Source: Phyllobacterium sp. OV277 (GTDB taxonomy: Bacteria > Pseudomonadota > Alphaproteobacteria > Rhizobiales > Rhizobiaceae). From it: 64,000 nt of DNA. This document shows, piece after piece, positions 47,697-56,962 of the stretch (its first letter is position 1; each line of letters begins with the position of its first letter). The position numbers and the translations under genes were made by a program. The stretch is from NCBI RefSeq assembly GCF_900104355.1, contig NZ_FNIY01000013.1, positions 23,618 through 87,617 of the forward strand, given 5' to 3'. The notes beneath the pieces are model-generated. The model did no database searches. It was given only the letters and a program-made list of their open reading frames with translations, and was not told the DNA's origin.

Positions 47697-48959
47697 CTAC
47701 CAGCTGTCTCCTTTGAGTTCGGTCAGCTTGGCTTCCAGAACCTCAAGGTTTTCCGCAGCGGTGCCATTGCCCGACAATGTGTCGTGCACGGCGCTCCAGA
47801 ACATGTTGGACACTTCGTTATACTTCACCTTCGTTGGTGCCGAAGGACGCGGAACCGAGTTTTCAAACACGGCTTTCCAGTTTGGGATCAGCGGTTGGGC
47901 TGCTGCGACATCCTTGTCATCGTACAGCGCCTTGATGGTTGGCATACTGGCAAGAGCAATCGCCCGCGCCTTCTGCTGTTCGGGCGAGCCGAGGAACATG
48001 GCAAGCTTGATCGCCTCCTCGGGTGATTTCGAATATTTGGAAACCGCGAGATTCCAGCCGCCGAGGGTTGCCGCAGAATTTTGACCGTCCTTGCCGCTTG
48101 GCAAAGGTGCCACATCGAATTTGCCCTTGATCGTGCTGCCATCGGCACCGCCAAGCGCATAGGCATAAGGCCAATTGCGCATGAATACCGAATTGCCCGT
48201 TTGCCAGACACCGCGTGCTTCTTCTTCCGTATAGGCGAGCACACCCTTTGGCGAAATGGAATCGACCCAGCCCTTGGCACGGTCTATGGCAGCAGCCGCG
48301 TCGGGATTGTTGATGGAGATGGTACCATCCGCCTCAACGATCTGTCCGCCGCCTGATGATTTCACCCATTCAAGCGCATTGCAGGTCAGGCCTTCATAGG
48401 CATTGGCCTGAAACACAAAGCCATAAATGCTCTTGTTACCGGCAGCGCGCTCGCCATCCTGAATTTCCTTGGCGGTTGCCGCCATCTCATCCCAGGTCTT
48501 TGGCACAGGCTTCTTGTATTTTTCCAGAAGGTCCTTGCGATAATAGAGCGCCGGAGCATCCGTGAACATCGGCAATGCTACCAGCTTGCCATCCACGGTC
48601 TGGCTTTCGATGATCGAGGGAATATGCTGATCGATGACGTCTTTGGCTGCGGGCTTCAGATCGAGAAACTGGTCGGCCAATTGCGGTGCCCAGATCACGT
48701 CGGTGCGGTAAACGTCAATGTCGGTGTTCCCCGCAGCGAGCCAAAGGCGATACTGGCCGAAATTATCAGAACTATTGGCAGGCATGGCAACAATTGAAAC
48801 CTTGTTGCCCGTTGCCTTTTCAAACTGGTCGAGCTGGCTGCGCAGAAACTCGCGTCCATTGCCCGTATCACCCGAGACGATGGCAAGATTTGCAGCAAAT
48901 GCACCCGAAGCCAGCAAAGTGGTGGTCAAAAGGGTTGCAATAAATGATTTGGCTTTCAT
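47697..48959 (-). CDS. thuE: ThuE-like sugar-binding protein
   Basis: A 420-residue periplasmic binding protein (family 1, MalE-like) with a signal peptide (FIATLLTTTLLASGAFA). The mature part begins NLAIVSGDTGNGREFLRSQL, close to trehalose/maltose-binding ThuE proteins, and holds many Trp and Tyr residues for sugar stacking (DVIWAPQLADQF, FMRNWPYAYALGG). It is the first gene of the operon; LacI-type operators lie 80-125 bases upstream. Confidence 0.92.
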   Translation of the reverse strand: MKAKSFIATLLTTTLLASGAFAANLAIVSGDTGNGREFLRSQLDQFEKATGNKVSIVAMPANSSDNFGQYRLWLAAGNTDIDVYRTDVIWAPQLADQFLDLKPAAKDVIDQHIPSIIESQTVDGKLVALPMFTDAPALYYRKDLLEKYKKPVPKTWDEMAATAKEIQDGERAAGNKSIYGFVFQANAYEGLTCNALEWVKSSGGGQIVEADGTISINNPDAAAAIDRAKGWVDSISPKGVLAYTEEEARGVWQTGNSVFMRNWPYAYALGGADGSTIKGKFDVAPLPSGKDGQNSAATLGGWNLAVSKYSKSPEEAIKLAMFLGSPEQQKARAIALASMPTIKALYDDKDVAAAQPLIPNWKAVFENSVPRPSAPTKVKYNEVSNMFWSAVHDTLSGNGTAAENLEVLEAKLTELKGDSW

Positions 48960-49036
48960 GATTTCCTCCCAAAAATCTGATGGAATCGGATCACTTGCAT
49001 CGTGGTGACGCCAGTTTCCCCTCGTAAAACTCCTCC

Positions 49037-49048
49037 TGAAGCGCTTTG
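49037..49048. promoter_or_regulatory. ThuR operator, imperfect copy
   Basis: TGAAGCGCTTTG differs from the perfect 12-base palindrome at 49073 at the first two positions. It lies between that site and thuE, on the transcript start side, where repressor binding would block thuE transcription. Confidence 0.6.
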
Positions 49049-49072
49049 GTAAACTCTTTCAAATCATAAATC

Positions 49073-49084
49073 CAAAGCGCTTTG
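49073..49084. promoter_or_regulatory. ThuR operator, perfect copy near thuE
   Basis: CAAAGCGCTTTG is a perfect palindrome with the central CG and the outer half-sites typical of LacI/GalR-family operators. It is 36 bases (centre to centre) from the weaker copy and 219 from the one next to thuR. Confidence 0.8.
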
Positions 49085-49291
49085 AATGAAAAATGGCAAA
49101 GCTGTTTTGAACTGTCAAGCCGCAAATTGGCTATTGCCTTGGAGCCTTACATTCCCAGATTGATCATTTTCCAATATTATTATTGAATAACAATGTATTG
49201 TGTTGCGATGCTCACATTATAAAAAGCTGGTATTTGCCTTGTCGAAACTCGGGGCTGATAACCGTAGATCACAATGTTGCGAGAAATTACT

Positions 49292-49303
49292 CAAAGCGCT
49301 TTG
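49292..49303. promoter_or_regulatory. ThuR operator, perfect copy near thuR
   Basis: A second perfect CAAAGCGCTTTG, identical to the site at 49073. It overlaps the -35 element of the likely thuR promoter, which suggests autorepression; with the thuE-side sites it could also form a DNA loop. The rest of the 460-base intergenic region shows nothing else clear. Confidence 0.8.
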
Positions 49304-49330
49304 AATTTTTGCTCTGGTTGTGTTTATTAT
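49301..49330 (+). promoter_or_regulatory. Likely thuR promoter
   Basis: TTGAAT (49301-49306) and TATTAT (49325-49330) are 18 bases apart. The -35 element overlaps the operator at 49292-49303. Confidence 0.5.
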
Positions 49331-49421
49331 TTGCAGTCATATCTGCGCTGCGGACATAGCGTTCCGGTCACCGGAATGTTTGGCTGCCTTGCCTGATCGT
49401 ATTGAATACTGGATTGCTGCC

Positions 49422-50450
49422 ATGAAACTTAAGGAACTGGCCGACCAATTGGGACTTTCGCAGACAACAGTCAGTCGCGCCCTGAACGGCTATCCTGAGG
49501 TTAACAAGGCAACGCGTGAACGGGTCAGTGAGGCCGCTCTCAAATTCGGTTACAGTGCCAATGCCAATGCACGCCGCCTTGCCATTGGTCGCATCGGTGC
49601 TATCGGCATTTTAATGCCGCGCGACCGCAGCGAACGTTTTGGCCCGCACACGAGCGAGTTTTTCTCCGGTCTGGCCGAGCAGCTTTCCCTGCATGAGATG
49701 GATTTGCTGATGAGCCCGAGCATCAACAATGATGAACTGGCAGCCTACAGGCGACTGATTTCCAGCAAACGTGTCGATGGCATTATCGTAACCGGCCCTA
49801 CCCTGATGGATGAACGGGTTGCCATGCTCACCGAGGCGAAGTTTCCCTTTGTTCTGCATGGACGCACCAACATAGCAGCGCCGCATGCCTGGCTCGATAT
49901 CGACAATGCCGGTGCATTCCGCCAGGCAACATCGCATCTGCTTGATCTTGGTCACCGTCATGTCGCGATGATCGACGGCCTCAAGGGACATACATTTTCC
50001 GAGCACCGCGAAATGGGGTATCGCGAGGCGCTGGTGGAACGCGGCCTTCCCGTTGATCCGCGTTTCATCGTGCATGAGCGCTTCTCCGATGAAACAGGCT
50101 TTCATGAGGCGCAGCGGCTTTTATCCTACGCCCCGCATCCAACGGCTATCCTTGCCGGTTCCATGATGACGGCACTTGGTGTCTTCCGCGCCATTCGCTC
50201 CAAGGGTTATGAATTGGGCAAGGAAGTCTCTGTCATCGCCCATGATGACGTTTTTCCCTATCTCAACGCCAGCAACATGGTCCCGGCCATGACGACAACC
50301 CGCTCCTCGATCCGCTCCGCCGGTTCGCGCATTGCCGAATTGCTGGTACGGGTGCTGGATGGCGAGCCGGTGGAAAACATCCACGAGATATGGCCCGTCG
50401 AGCTTGTCCTGCGCCAATCCAGCGGACCGCCCATCGCCCCGCGCCGTTAA
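49422..50450 (+). CDS. thuR: ThuR-like LacI-family regulator
   Basis: A 342-residue repressor: N-terminal LacI helix-turn-helix (MKLKELADQLGLSQTTVSRA) with hinge helix (residues 45-60), then a sugar-sensing domain of the periplasmic-binding fold (from about 60, IGAIGILMPRDRS). It is divergent from thuE and three matching operators lie between them. The ATG at 49422 begins the DNA-binding domain; longer frames to 49320 are not family-like. An imported disaccharide is the probable inducer. Confidence 0.9.
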   Translation: MKLKELADQLGLSQTTVSRALNGYPEVNKATRERVSEAALKFGYSANANARRLAIGRIGAIGILMPRDRSERFGPHTSEFFSGLAEQLSLHEMDLLMSPSINNDELAAYRRLISSKRVDGIIVTGPTLMDERVAMLTEAKFPFVLHGRTNIAAPHAWLDIDNAGAFRQATSHLLDLGHRHVAMIDGLKGHTFSEHREMGYREALVERGLPVDPRFIVHERFSDETGFHEAQRLLSYAPHPTAILAGSMMTALGVFRAIRSKGYELGKEVSVIAHDDVFPYLNASNMVPAMTTTRSSIRSAGSRIAELLVRVLDGEPVENIHEIWPVELVLRQSSGPPIAPRR

Positions 50451-50463
50451 AGTGATCCGGCGG

Positions 50464-51636
50464 TTATTTTTTCGCTTCAACCCGCCATTCATTTGCGCCG
50501 AATGTCACGTCAAAACGTGACAGGAAAGAGCGTCCAAGCAGCCCGTCAACACCATTGCCGAGCGATTTTCCACTTTCTGACAGCACCACCGTCGCCACAT
50601 CATTTGCAGCGACTTTGCCCAATTTGATCTGTGACGCCGTGCTGCGCTGGGCATAGGAAACGCCATTGGCTGTTTGCATGAGCACGGAATAATCATTGGA
50701 TAATGGCAGCTTTGCCCGCTCGGCAAACTCCTTGGTCAAGGAAACAAAGCTCGCGCCCGTATCAACGATAAATGTGCCGGAGACGCCGTTTACGCTGATT
50801 TTCGCAAGGATCACATCTTTTCCCTGTGTTGGCAGGCGTTCACTGCCGGTCGCATAGGCCCGTTCGCAGCGCCCCTTCGAGCTGTACTCCTCGATCATTG
50901 TCTGCACCTGCCGAGTGTCATTCTTTGACGGATTGATGGCTATCCAGCTTTGCAGAGGTGTTATCGCTTCACAGTAATTCTCCAGCGCGACGTAACTGGC
51001 AGCCATTCGGCTGAAAACGATGCTGTTCAAACTGCGCTGATCGTCGGTCAGACCGATCGTTGAGTAATATTCGTTGATGGCCTCTGGATAACGATGGGCG
51101 CTATGCAGCATTTGCCCCCTGTTGAAATGGAATTGGGCATTATCTCCCGACATTTTCAACAACTCGTCGGATGTCTTCAATGCCCCATCCAGATCACTCA
51201 AACCATATAGAATATCTGCCGCCCAATTGAGCGCGACATTGGAAGGTTGGCATTTATTGGAAAATGCGACCAAGACCTTCGCTGCTTCGCGCTTATATCC
51301 AGCTGTTTGCAAATCTCCCGCAAAAGCATAGAGCGCGTCCCAGTCGCAGGGTTCACGACGCAGTGTATCCAAATGCGTTGCCAGAGGTTTCCTGCTGGCA
51401 ACAACCGCGGGTAATGGTTGAATATCCATTTGCGCGTAAAGCGCAAGCATAGCAGCATCGGGTGGAACTGCGGAAAAGCTGTCGACATAACCTTGAATGC
51501 GGTCTTTCTCGATATATGCCGCCAGAGCACTGACAATAACAAAACAAACCAGAATAATCTTGACAACAAACCCAACTATTCCGCTGGGTTCAGGCGGCAT
51601 ACCGCCATTTCTATCTTCTCGTTCAGCTTTGAGCAT
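50464..51636 (-). CDS. Membrane-anchored TPR-retropepsin protein
   Basis: A 390-residue protein with one membrane helix (residues 20-41, VGFVVKIILVCFVIVSALAA), a helical middle with TPR-like repeats (about 135-235, e.g. FHFNRGQMLHSAHRYPEAIN), and a C-terminal retroviral-type aspartic protease domain (275-390) with the catalytic FIVDTGASFVSL (D292) and the second motif GLLGRSFLSRFDV. Such single-domain retropepsins act as homodimers. Topology places the protease in the periplasm. Substrate unknown. The ATG at 51636 is preferred; the frame continues to 51777 with poor sequence. It lies between thuR and lexA. Confidence 0.75.
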   Translation of the reverse strand: MLKAEREDRNGGMPPEPSGIVGFVVKIILVCFVIVSALAAYIEKDRIQGYVDSFSAVPPDAAMLALYAQMDIQPLPAVVASRKPLATHLDTLRREPCDWDALYAFAGDLQTAGYKREAAKVLVAFSNKCQPSNVALNWAADILYGLSDLDGALKTSDELLKMSGDNAQFHFNRGQMLHSAHRYPEAINEYYSTIGLTDDQRSLNSIVFSRMAASYVALENYCEAITPLQSWIAINPSKNDTRQVQTMIEEYSSKGRCERAYATGSERLPTQGKDVILAKISVNGVSGTFIVDTGASFVSLTKEFAERAKLPLSNDYSVLMQTANGVSYAQRSTASQIKLGKVAANDVATVVLSESGKSLGNGVDGLLGRSFLSRFDVTFGANEWRVEAKK

Positions 51637-51908
51637 TGAAGTGATTCCGCAATAAATGGGATACAATGGTAGAATTGCGATGGAAAAGCTTTCCATCGCA
51701 CCTGAAAATACGCGAGTGCGCAAGGAACTTATGACATACTCCACCCTATTCATATTGGCGAACCCGGTAGACTGCAATTGGTGAAATTGCCATTGTTTCC
51801 CGTGGTTTGGATAAAGTTGCCTGTCGCTCTTCCGTCATCAGCCCAACCGGCTGGAAAGCACGCGCCAGCTATTTGCAATCTCATGCAACGGAATATTAAG
51901 CACTTGTA

Positions 51909-51923
51909 GAACAATGCTGGAAC
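51909..51923. promoter_or_regulatory. LexA box (SOS operator) of lexA
   Basis: GAAC-N7-GAAC, the direct-repeat LexA site known from alphaproteobacteria (GTTC-N7-GTTC on the other strand), lies 54 bases ahead of the lexA start. It shows that lexA represses itself. The remaining part of the 340-base gap shows no gene. Confidence 0.88.
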
Positions 51924-51976
51924 AGATAGTGTTTGTTCTGGTTTTGTTTTTCCGATTCCCTGCTAAAGGATCGCCG

Positions 51977-52696
51977 ATGCTCACGCGTAAACAACATGAA
52001 CTTCTTCTCTTCATTCATGAGCGTCTGAAGGAGACGGGTATTCCGCCATCCTTCGACGAAATGAAGGATGCGCTGGATCTGGCTTCCAAATCCGGCATTC
52101 ACCGGTTGATCACTGCGCTCGAAGAACGCGGCTTCATTCGCCGGCTTGCCAACAGGGCACGCGCGCTGGAAGTCCTGCGCCTGCCAGACTCCATTGCTCC
52201 AGGTCTCAACGCCCAGAGAAAGTTCGAGCCAAGCGTCATCGAGGGCAGTCTCGGGCGCAATGTTGCGCCGCCAAAGCCGCAGCCGCGCGCCTCCAACGAC
52301 ATGGATATGCCTGCCAATGTCAGCATTCCTGTCATGGGCCGGATCGCTGCCGGTGTGCCCATTTCCGCCATCCAGAACCAGACCCATATGCTGAGCCTTC
52401 CGCCGGATATGATCGGCAGCGGCGAGCATTATGCGCTTGAAGTTAAAGGCGACTCGATGATCGAAGCGGGTATTTTTGATGGCGATACCGTCGTTATCAA
52501 GCGCGGTGATACGGCCAACCCCGGTGAAATCATCGTGGCGCTTGTCGATGATGAAGAGGCAACGCTCAAGCGGTTCCGTCGCAAAGGAGCATCGATTGCC
52601 CTTGAAGCAGCGAATCCTGCCTATGAAACCCGGATTTTTGGACCGGATCGCGTGCAGGTACAGGGTAAACTCGTCGGACTCATCAGGCGTTACTGA
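51977..52696 (+). CDS. lexA: LexA, SOS response repressor
   Basis: A 239-residue repressor and self-cleaving protease. The winged helix domain ([20 protein letters not shown], with [17 protein letters not shown] as recognition region) is joined to the peptidase domain, where cleavage occurs at the Ala-Gly of GRIAAGVPI, and the Ser/Lys dyad is in [10 protein letters not shown] and EEATLKRF. The ATG at 51977 follows AAAGGA and gives the standard N-terminus. It ends 7 bases inside the end of the convergent comEC. Confidence 0.97.
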   Translation: MLTRKQHELLLFIHERLKETGIPPSFDEMKDALDLASKSGIHRLITALEERGFIRRLANRARALEVLRLPDSIAPGLNAQRKFEPSVIEGSLGRNVAPPKPQPRASNDMDMPANVSIPVMGRIAAGVPISAIQNQTHMLSLPPDMIGSGEHYALEVKGDSMIEAGIFDGDTVVIKRGDTANPGEIIVALVDDEEATLKRFRRKGASIALEAANPAYETRIFGPDRVQVQGKLVGLIRRY

Positions 52697-55203
52697 TCCG
52701 GATCGGCATCCCGTTCGCCGCTGTTCGGGATGCTCGCTTTTGTTTTTGGCTTATGTACACGTTCCGGCATATTGCGTGCCGCTCTTGAGTGAACACGGTA
52801 AGTGTTCCATGGCCGGTCTGGCGGTCCAATGGCATAGGTCAGGCTGGCTGAGATCAACCTTTGATCGAATGTTTGTTCGATCCTGGAAGCATTCATCGCT
52901 TCCCCATGCCCCTGCGTGACCGGCCCCTGTGTGATCGGCCCCTGTGTGACCGGGCCCAAGCGGATTTCCGCGGCGCCATTCAAAGCAAGATCGTGCAATG
53001 TGACCACCAATGTGCCGGGATTTGTGCAAGCCGCATCCCTCCCCGCAAAGGCCAGCACGACAATATTTCCTTCACTGCAGGCTGCATTCTTTTGCATCGG
53101 TTTGTCCGTATAGGCGATGATGAGCCCGCCGGGTTCGCGCGCCGTACAAAGCTTGTCTGCGCATTCAAACATGCCGTCTGCGGCTTGTGCATTGGCCTTG
53201 ACTGGTTTGATGATCTGCGCAAGCCCATAACCCTGCTGCCAGTTGTTCAGGATGAATGCGCCGCCTTGCGACCGATTGATCATCAATGTTTCGCCATTAC
53301 GCAGTCCGACCAGTCTGCCATCCTCCGATATGACAATATCCGGCGGTACGGTGCGCATCATGACGAGCGCGCCGATGGCCAATAGTGGCAGGCTGCACAG
53401 GCGCAGCCATGACGACAGGAACAGGAGGACAATCAATCCCGCACTCAGGAACAGCAGGCTCGCTTGCGGCATTGGACCGAGATGGCCGCTGGGCGAAAGA
53501 GCCGCGACATGATTGGCAATAACAGTGAAGAGTTCAATCCCGCGCTCCATGACACGGAAGGGTAGCCAGTCCATATCGAAAGGCATGAGCAGCAACGCCA
53601 GAACGGCGAAGGGCATCACTAGGATGGATACGACAGGCAGAGCCAGCGCATTGCCAATCAAACCAAGTGGTGCCGTATTGTTGAAATGATAGACGGCAAA
53701 GATCGCACTGGCTGAACCGGCGACCAAAGACGTCATGGCGATGCCATTGATATGATCGATGATCTTGTCCGGCAATTGCAGAAGCAAACCATTGCGGCGT
53801 TTGCGTCGATTGTTCCGGGTTGCTTTGCGGGGTGACCACCAACCATAGAATGCGATCAGCGCCGCGGTGGCCGAATAGGACATCTGAAAACTTGGTCCCA
53901 GGATTTCATGTGGTGCGATGGCGATTGTAACGAGTGCCGCCAAGGCAACATTGCGCAATGAAAGCGCGGCGCGGTCTGCGATCATCGCAATAAGTATCAC
54001 CGCCAGCATGACGAAGCTGCGCTGGGCGGCGACATCGAGACCAGAGAGCAGCAGATAAAACGCGCAGGCCAGCAGCGCGACAAAGGCTGAAAACTTCTTG
54101 ATCGGATATCGTGCGGCGAATTCCGGGAAGAAGGCCAAGGAGGCACGCAAAGACCCCATGACAATGGCCGCAACAAGCGCCATATGGAACCCGGATATAG
54201 ACAGGACATGCGACAAGCCGCTGAGCCGCATGGCATTGTTCGTCGCCTCACTGATGCCGTCACGCTGTCCGGTGATCTGCGATGCAGCAATTGCGCCCGG
54301 CTCGCCCTTGATCTGATGCTGAATATGGTTGGTGAGTTGCTGGCGCATGCCCGCCACCATCAGCAATATCTTGTCGGCGATCCCGGCAGGTTCCGTAAGC
54401 GATACAATTTCCGGCTTACCCAGAAAGAACCCGTTACCGCCGACACCATGGTAATAATTATGGAATGCGAAATCATAATTGCCCGGCCGTACAGGCCCCG
54501 ATTGCGGACGCAGATGCACCAGACCTTGCAGGCTGGTGCCCGGCCCGGCATCGGCTGGCAATGAACGGGCTGATATAACAAGCCTTTCGGGCCTGTAGAG
54601 AAGCTGCGGGCGTTCGGTTGCAATGACATCCATAGTCAGCCGCCAGCCGCCACGCTCGGGCCGACTGATGGCCACAATGCGGCCCGTCAAACGGGTGGTA
54701 ATGCTTGAGCCAAGCATAGTTGTATCAAGGCGCATGGTTTCAAACTTGGCGCACAGCATGCCGGCGATGATGCACAGTACGATGGTCAGGCAGAGACTGA
54801 TCAGGCGCCGGTTAACAGCCAGCAATTTCAGCCCCGTCAATGCGGTCAATCCAAAGAGAATGGCACTCAGTCTCGGTTCTGTTGGCAGGCTGAAATAGAG
54901 AACAGCGCCGCCACCGGCAAAGACAGGTACAAACAGAAAGAAATTGCCCCGATCATATTCCCGGCTGAATGCCAGAGGAACGCGCGATGGTATTTGCCGA
55001 ACCCAATGCCATCCGGCAGCCACAGCGCGGCGTATCTTTGCAACAAGATTGCTCCGTTCGGGAAAATCAGGTTCGTCTTGAGGTATTTGAGTCGCAAAAT
55101 CGGGCTCATCGACCGCTGGGCGATCAAAAAAATGCCGTTCACTCGTTTGTGTACTGGTGACAGGGCGCCGCATTTGCCTCCAAATCTGCCAATGCCCTTG
55201 CAC
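52690..55203 (-). CDS. comEC: ComEC/Rec2-family membrane protein
   Basis: An 837-residue inner-membrane protein. It has an N-terminal DUF4131/OB part (about 75-270), then the Competence domain with ten or so helices and the conserved [20 protein letters not shown]. In competent bacteria ComEC is the channel for single-stranded DNA. The C-terminal third is soluble; I do not see the zinc motif HxHxDH of the metallo-beta-lactamase domain, so nuclease function is probably lost, as in many non-competent rhizobia. A short tandem repeat lies near the end ([15 protein letters not shown]). The start may be one of two ATGs; the later one is 10 codons in. Confidence 0.9.
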   Translation of the reverse strand: MQGHWQIWRQMRRPVTSTQTSERHFFDRPAVDEPDFATQIPQDEPDFPERSNLVAKIRRAVAAGWHWVRQIPSRVPLAFSREYDRGNFFLFVPVFAGGGAVLYFSLPTEPRLSAILFGLTALTGLKLLAVNRRLISLCLTIVLCIIAGMLCAKFETMRLDTTMLGSSITTRLTGRIVAISRPERGGWRLTMDVIATERPQLLYRPERLVISARSLPADAGPGTSLQGLVHLRPQSGPVRPGNYDFAFHNYYHGVGGNGFFLGKPEIVSLTEPAGIADKILLMVAGMRQQLTNHIQHQIKGEPGAIAASQITGQRDGISEATNNAMRLSGLSHVLSISGFHMALVAAIVMGSLRASLAFFPEFAARYPIKKFSAFVALLACAFYLLLSGLDVAAQRSFVMLAVILIAMIADRAALSLRNVALAALVTIAIAPHEILGPSFQMSYSATAALIAFYGWWSPRKATRNNRRKRRNGLLLQLPDKIIDHINGIAMTSLVAGSASAIFAVYHFNNTAPLGLIGNALALPVVSILVMPFAVLALLLMPFDMDWLPFRVMERGIELFTVIANHVAALSPSGHLGPMPQASLLFLSAGLIVLLFLSSWLRLCSLPLLAIGALVMMRTVPPDIVISEDGRLVGLRNGETLMINRSQGGAFILNNWQQGYGLAQIIKPVKANAQAADGMFECADKLCTAREPGGLIIAYTDKPMQKNAACSEGNIVVLAFAGRDAACTNPGTLVVTLHDLALNGAAEIRLGPVTQGPITQGPVTQGHGEAMNASRIEQTFDQRLISASLTYAIGPPDRPWNTYRVHSRAARNMPERVHKPKTKASIPNSGERDADPDQ
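52909..52953. repeat. Three tandem 15-base repeats inside comEC
   Basis: Three copies of a 15-base unit (CCCCTGTGTGACCGG with one change each in copies 1 and 2) lie head to tail. On the coding strand they give [15 protein letters not shown]. Being a multiple of three, copy-number change would keep the frame. Confidence 0.85.
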
Positions 55204-55285
55204 AGCAGCGCTCCTATGCTACATCAACGCCAGATCAAATCGATTGGATGTTAGGCTAATAGCCAAAGCCTCCGCTGGAGTACTT

Positions 55286-56710
55286 ATGTCATCACCCGTT
55301 GTTACCCGTTTTGCACCCTCCCCGACCGGTTACCTCCATATTGGTGGTGCCCGCACGGCCCTGTTTAACTGGCTCTATGCCAAGCATACGGGCGGCAAGA
55401 TGCTGCTGCGCATCGAGGATACGGATCGCGAACGCTCATCGGAAGCGGCGGTGACAGCTATTCTCGATGGCCTGAAGTGGCTCGGTCTCGAATGGGATGG
55501 CGATGCGATCTCGCAATATGAGCGTGCGCCGCGCCACCGCGAAGTCGCTGAAGAGCTGGTTGCCAAGGGCAAAGCCTATTATTGCTATGCTTCACAGGCA
55601 GAGCTTGAGGAAATGCGCGAAAAGGCCCGCGCTGAAGGCCGCCCGCCCCGCTATGATGGCCGCTGGCGCGATCGCGACCCAAAGGAAGCACCTGAAGGCG
55701 TCAAGCCGGTTATCCGCATCAAGGCACCGCAAGAGGGCGAAACCCTCGTGCGCGACCTCGTACAGGGCGATGTGCGCTTTCCCAACAAGGATCTCGATGA
55801 TTTCATCATCCTGCGCTCCGATGGCAATCCGACGTATATGCATGCGGTTGTGGTTGATGATCATGACATGGGCGTCACCCACATTATCCGTGGTGACGAT
55901 CACCTGACCAATGCCGCACGTCAGACGGTTATTTATGATGCCATGGGCTGGGATGTGCCTGTGATGGGCCATATTCCACTGATCCATGGTGCGGATGGTG
56001 CAAAGCTGTCCAAGCGTCACGGGGCGCTCGGCGTCGAGGCCTATCGTGCGATGGGCTACCTGCCTGCCGCCTTGCGCAACTATCTCGTGCGTCTTGGCTG
56101 GAGCCATGGCGATGATGAAATCATGTCTGACGCCCAGATGATCGAATGGTTCGAAATCTCCGATATCAACCGCGGTGCTTCGCGTTTCGACTTCCAGAAG
56201 CTGGAAGCGATCAACGGCCACTATATGCGTTTCTCCGATGATGCCGATCTGGTCAAAGCCATGATCGATATCCTGCCCGAGATCGAAGGCGGCGCGGAGA
56301 TTTTGGCGCGGCTTAATGACCGGACCAAGCAGCAGTTGCTGGCAGCGATGCCCGGCCTGAAAGAGCGCGCCAAGACCCTTGTGGAACTGGCGGACAGTGC
56401 AAAATATCTTTTTGCGCAACGCCCGCTTGGTCTGGATGAAAAAGCGGCTGGCCTGCTCAATGACGAGGGCCGAAGCGTACTATCGGGCGTTTTTCCGGCA
56501 CTTTCCGGGGTTAATGACTGGACTGCCGAGGCTCTGGATGCTGCAGTGCGTGTTCATGCGGAAAATACCGGCCTGAAACTTGGAAAAATCGCCCAGCCGC
56601 TGCGTGCCGCATTGACCGGAAGAGCAACATCTCCCGGTGTTTTTGACGTTTTGGCGGTGCTCGGCCGTGAAGAGTCATTGGGCCGTATTGAAGACCAGAT
56701 AAAAGGTTAA
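55286..56710 (+). CDS. gltX: Glutamyl-tRNA synthetase
   Basis: A 474-residue class I synthetase. The HIGH-type motif is in [14 protein letters not shown], the KMSKS-type in [11 protein letters not shown]; the anticodon-binding helical domain follows from about residue 330. The ATG at 55286, behind CTGGAG, gives the standard N-terminus; the longer frame to 55157 overlaps the start of the divergent comEC. Some alphaproteobacteria have a second gltX acting on tRNA-Gln; which type this is cannot be said. Confidence 0.96.
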   Translation: MSSPVVTRFAPSPTGYLHIGGARTALFNWLYAKHTGGKMLLRIEDTDRERSSEAAVTAILDGLKWLGLEWDGDAISQYERAPRHREVAEELVAKGKAYYCYASQAELEEMREKARAEGRPPRYDGRWRDRDPKEAPEGVKPVIRIKAPQEGETLVRDLVQGDVRFPNKDLDDFIILRSDGNPTYMHAVVVDDHDMGVTHIIRGDDHLTNAARQTVIYDAMGWDVPVMGHIPLIHGADGAKLSKRHGALGVEAYRAMGYLPAALRNYLVRLGWSHGDDEIMSDAQMIEWFEISDINRGASRFDFQKLEAINGHYMRFSDDADLVKAMIDILPEIEGGAEILARLNDRTKQQLLAAMPGLKERAKTLVELADSAKYLFAQRPLGLDEKAAGLLNDEGRSVLSGVFPALSGVNDWTAEALDAAVRVHAENTGLKLGKIAQPLRAALTGRATSPGVFDVLAVLGREESLGRIEDQIKG

Positions 56711-56962
56711 TCCATAGCCCCGACGGTGCATTTTTTGCATTGCAACATTGCGCCGTTCGGGTACGGTGACGTGCCTGAGACAATCAGGAGAAATACCTCG
56801 TAAAGAGGGTCAGTGCTTTGGGCCAGTGTGAAGCATACTGGAATTTGAAGTAACTCGTGTCCTTTCGTTTCCGAAGCTCAACGAGAGCCTATTGCTCAAG
56901 CAGCGGGTTTTGGAATTGGTACACGGGATGTCAGCGGGAGCTGAAGCAAGAAAGGAACGGCA

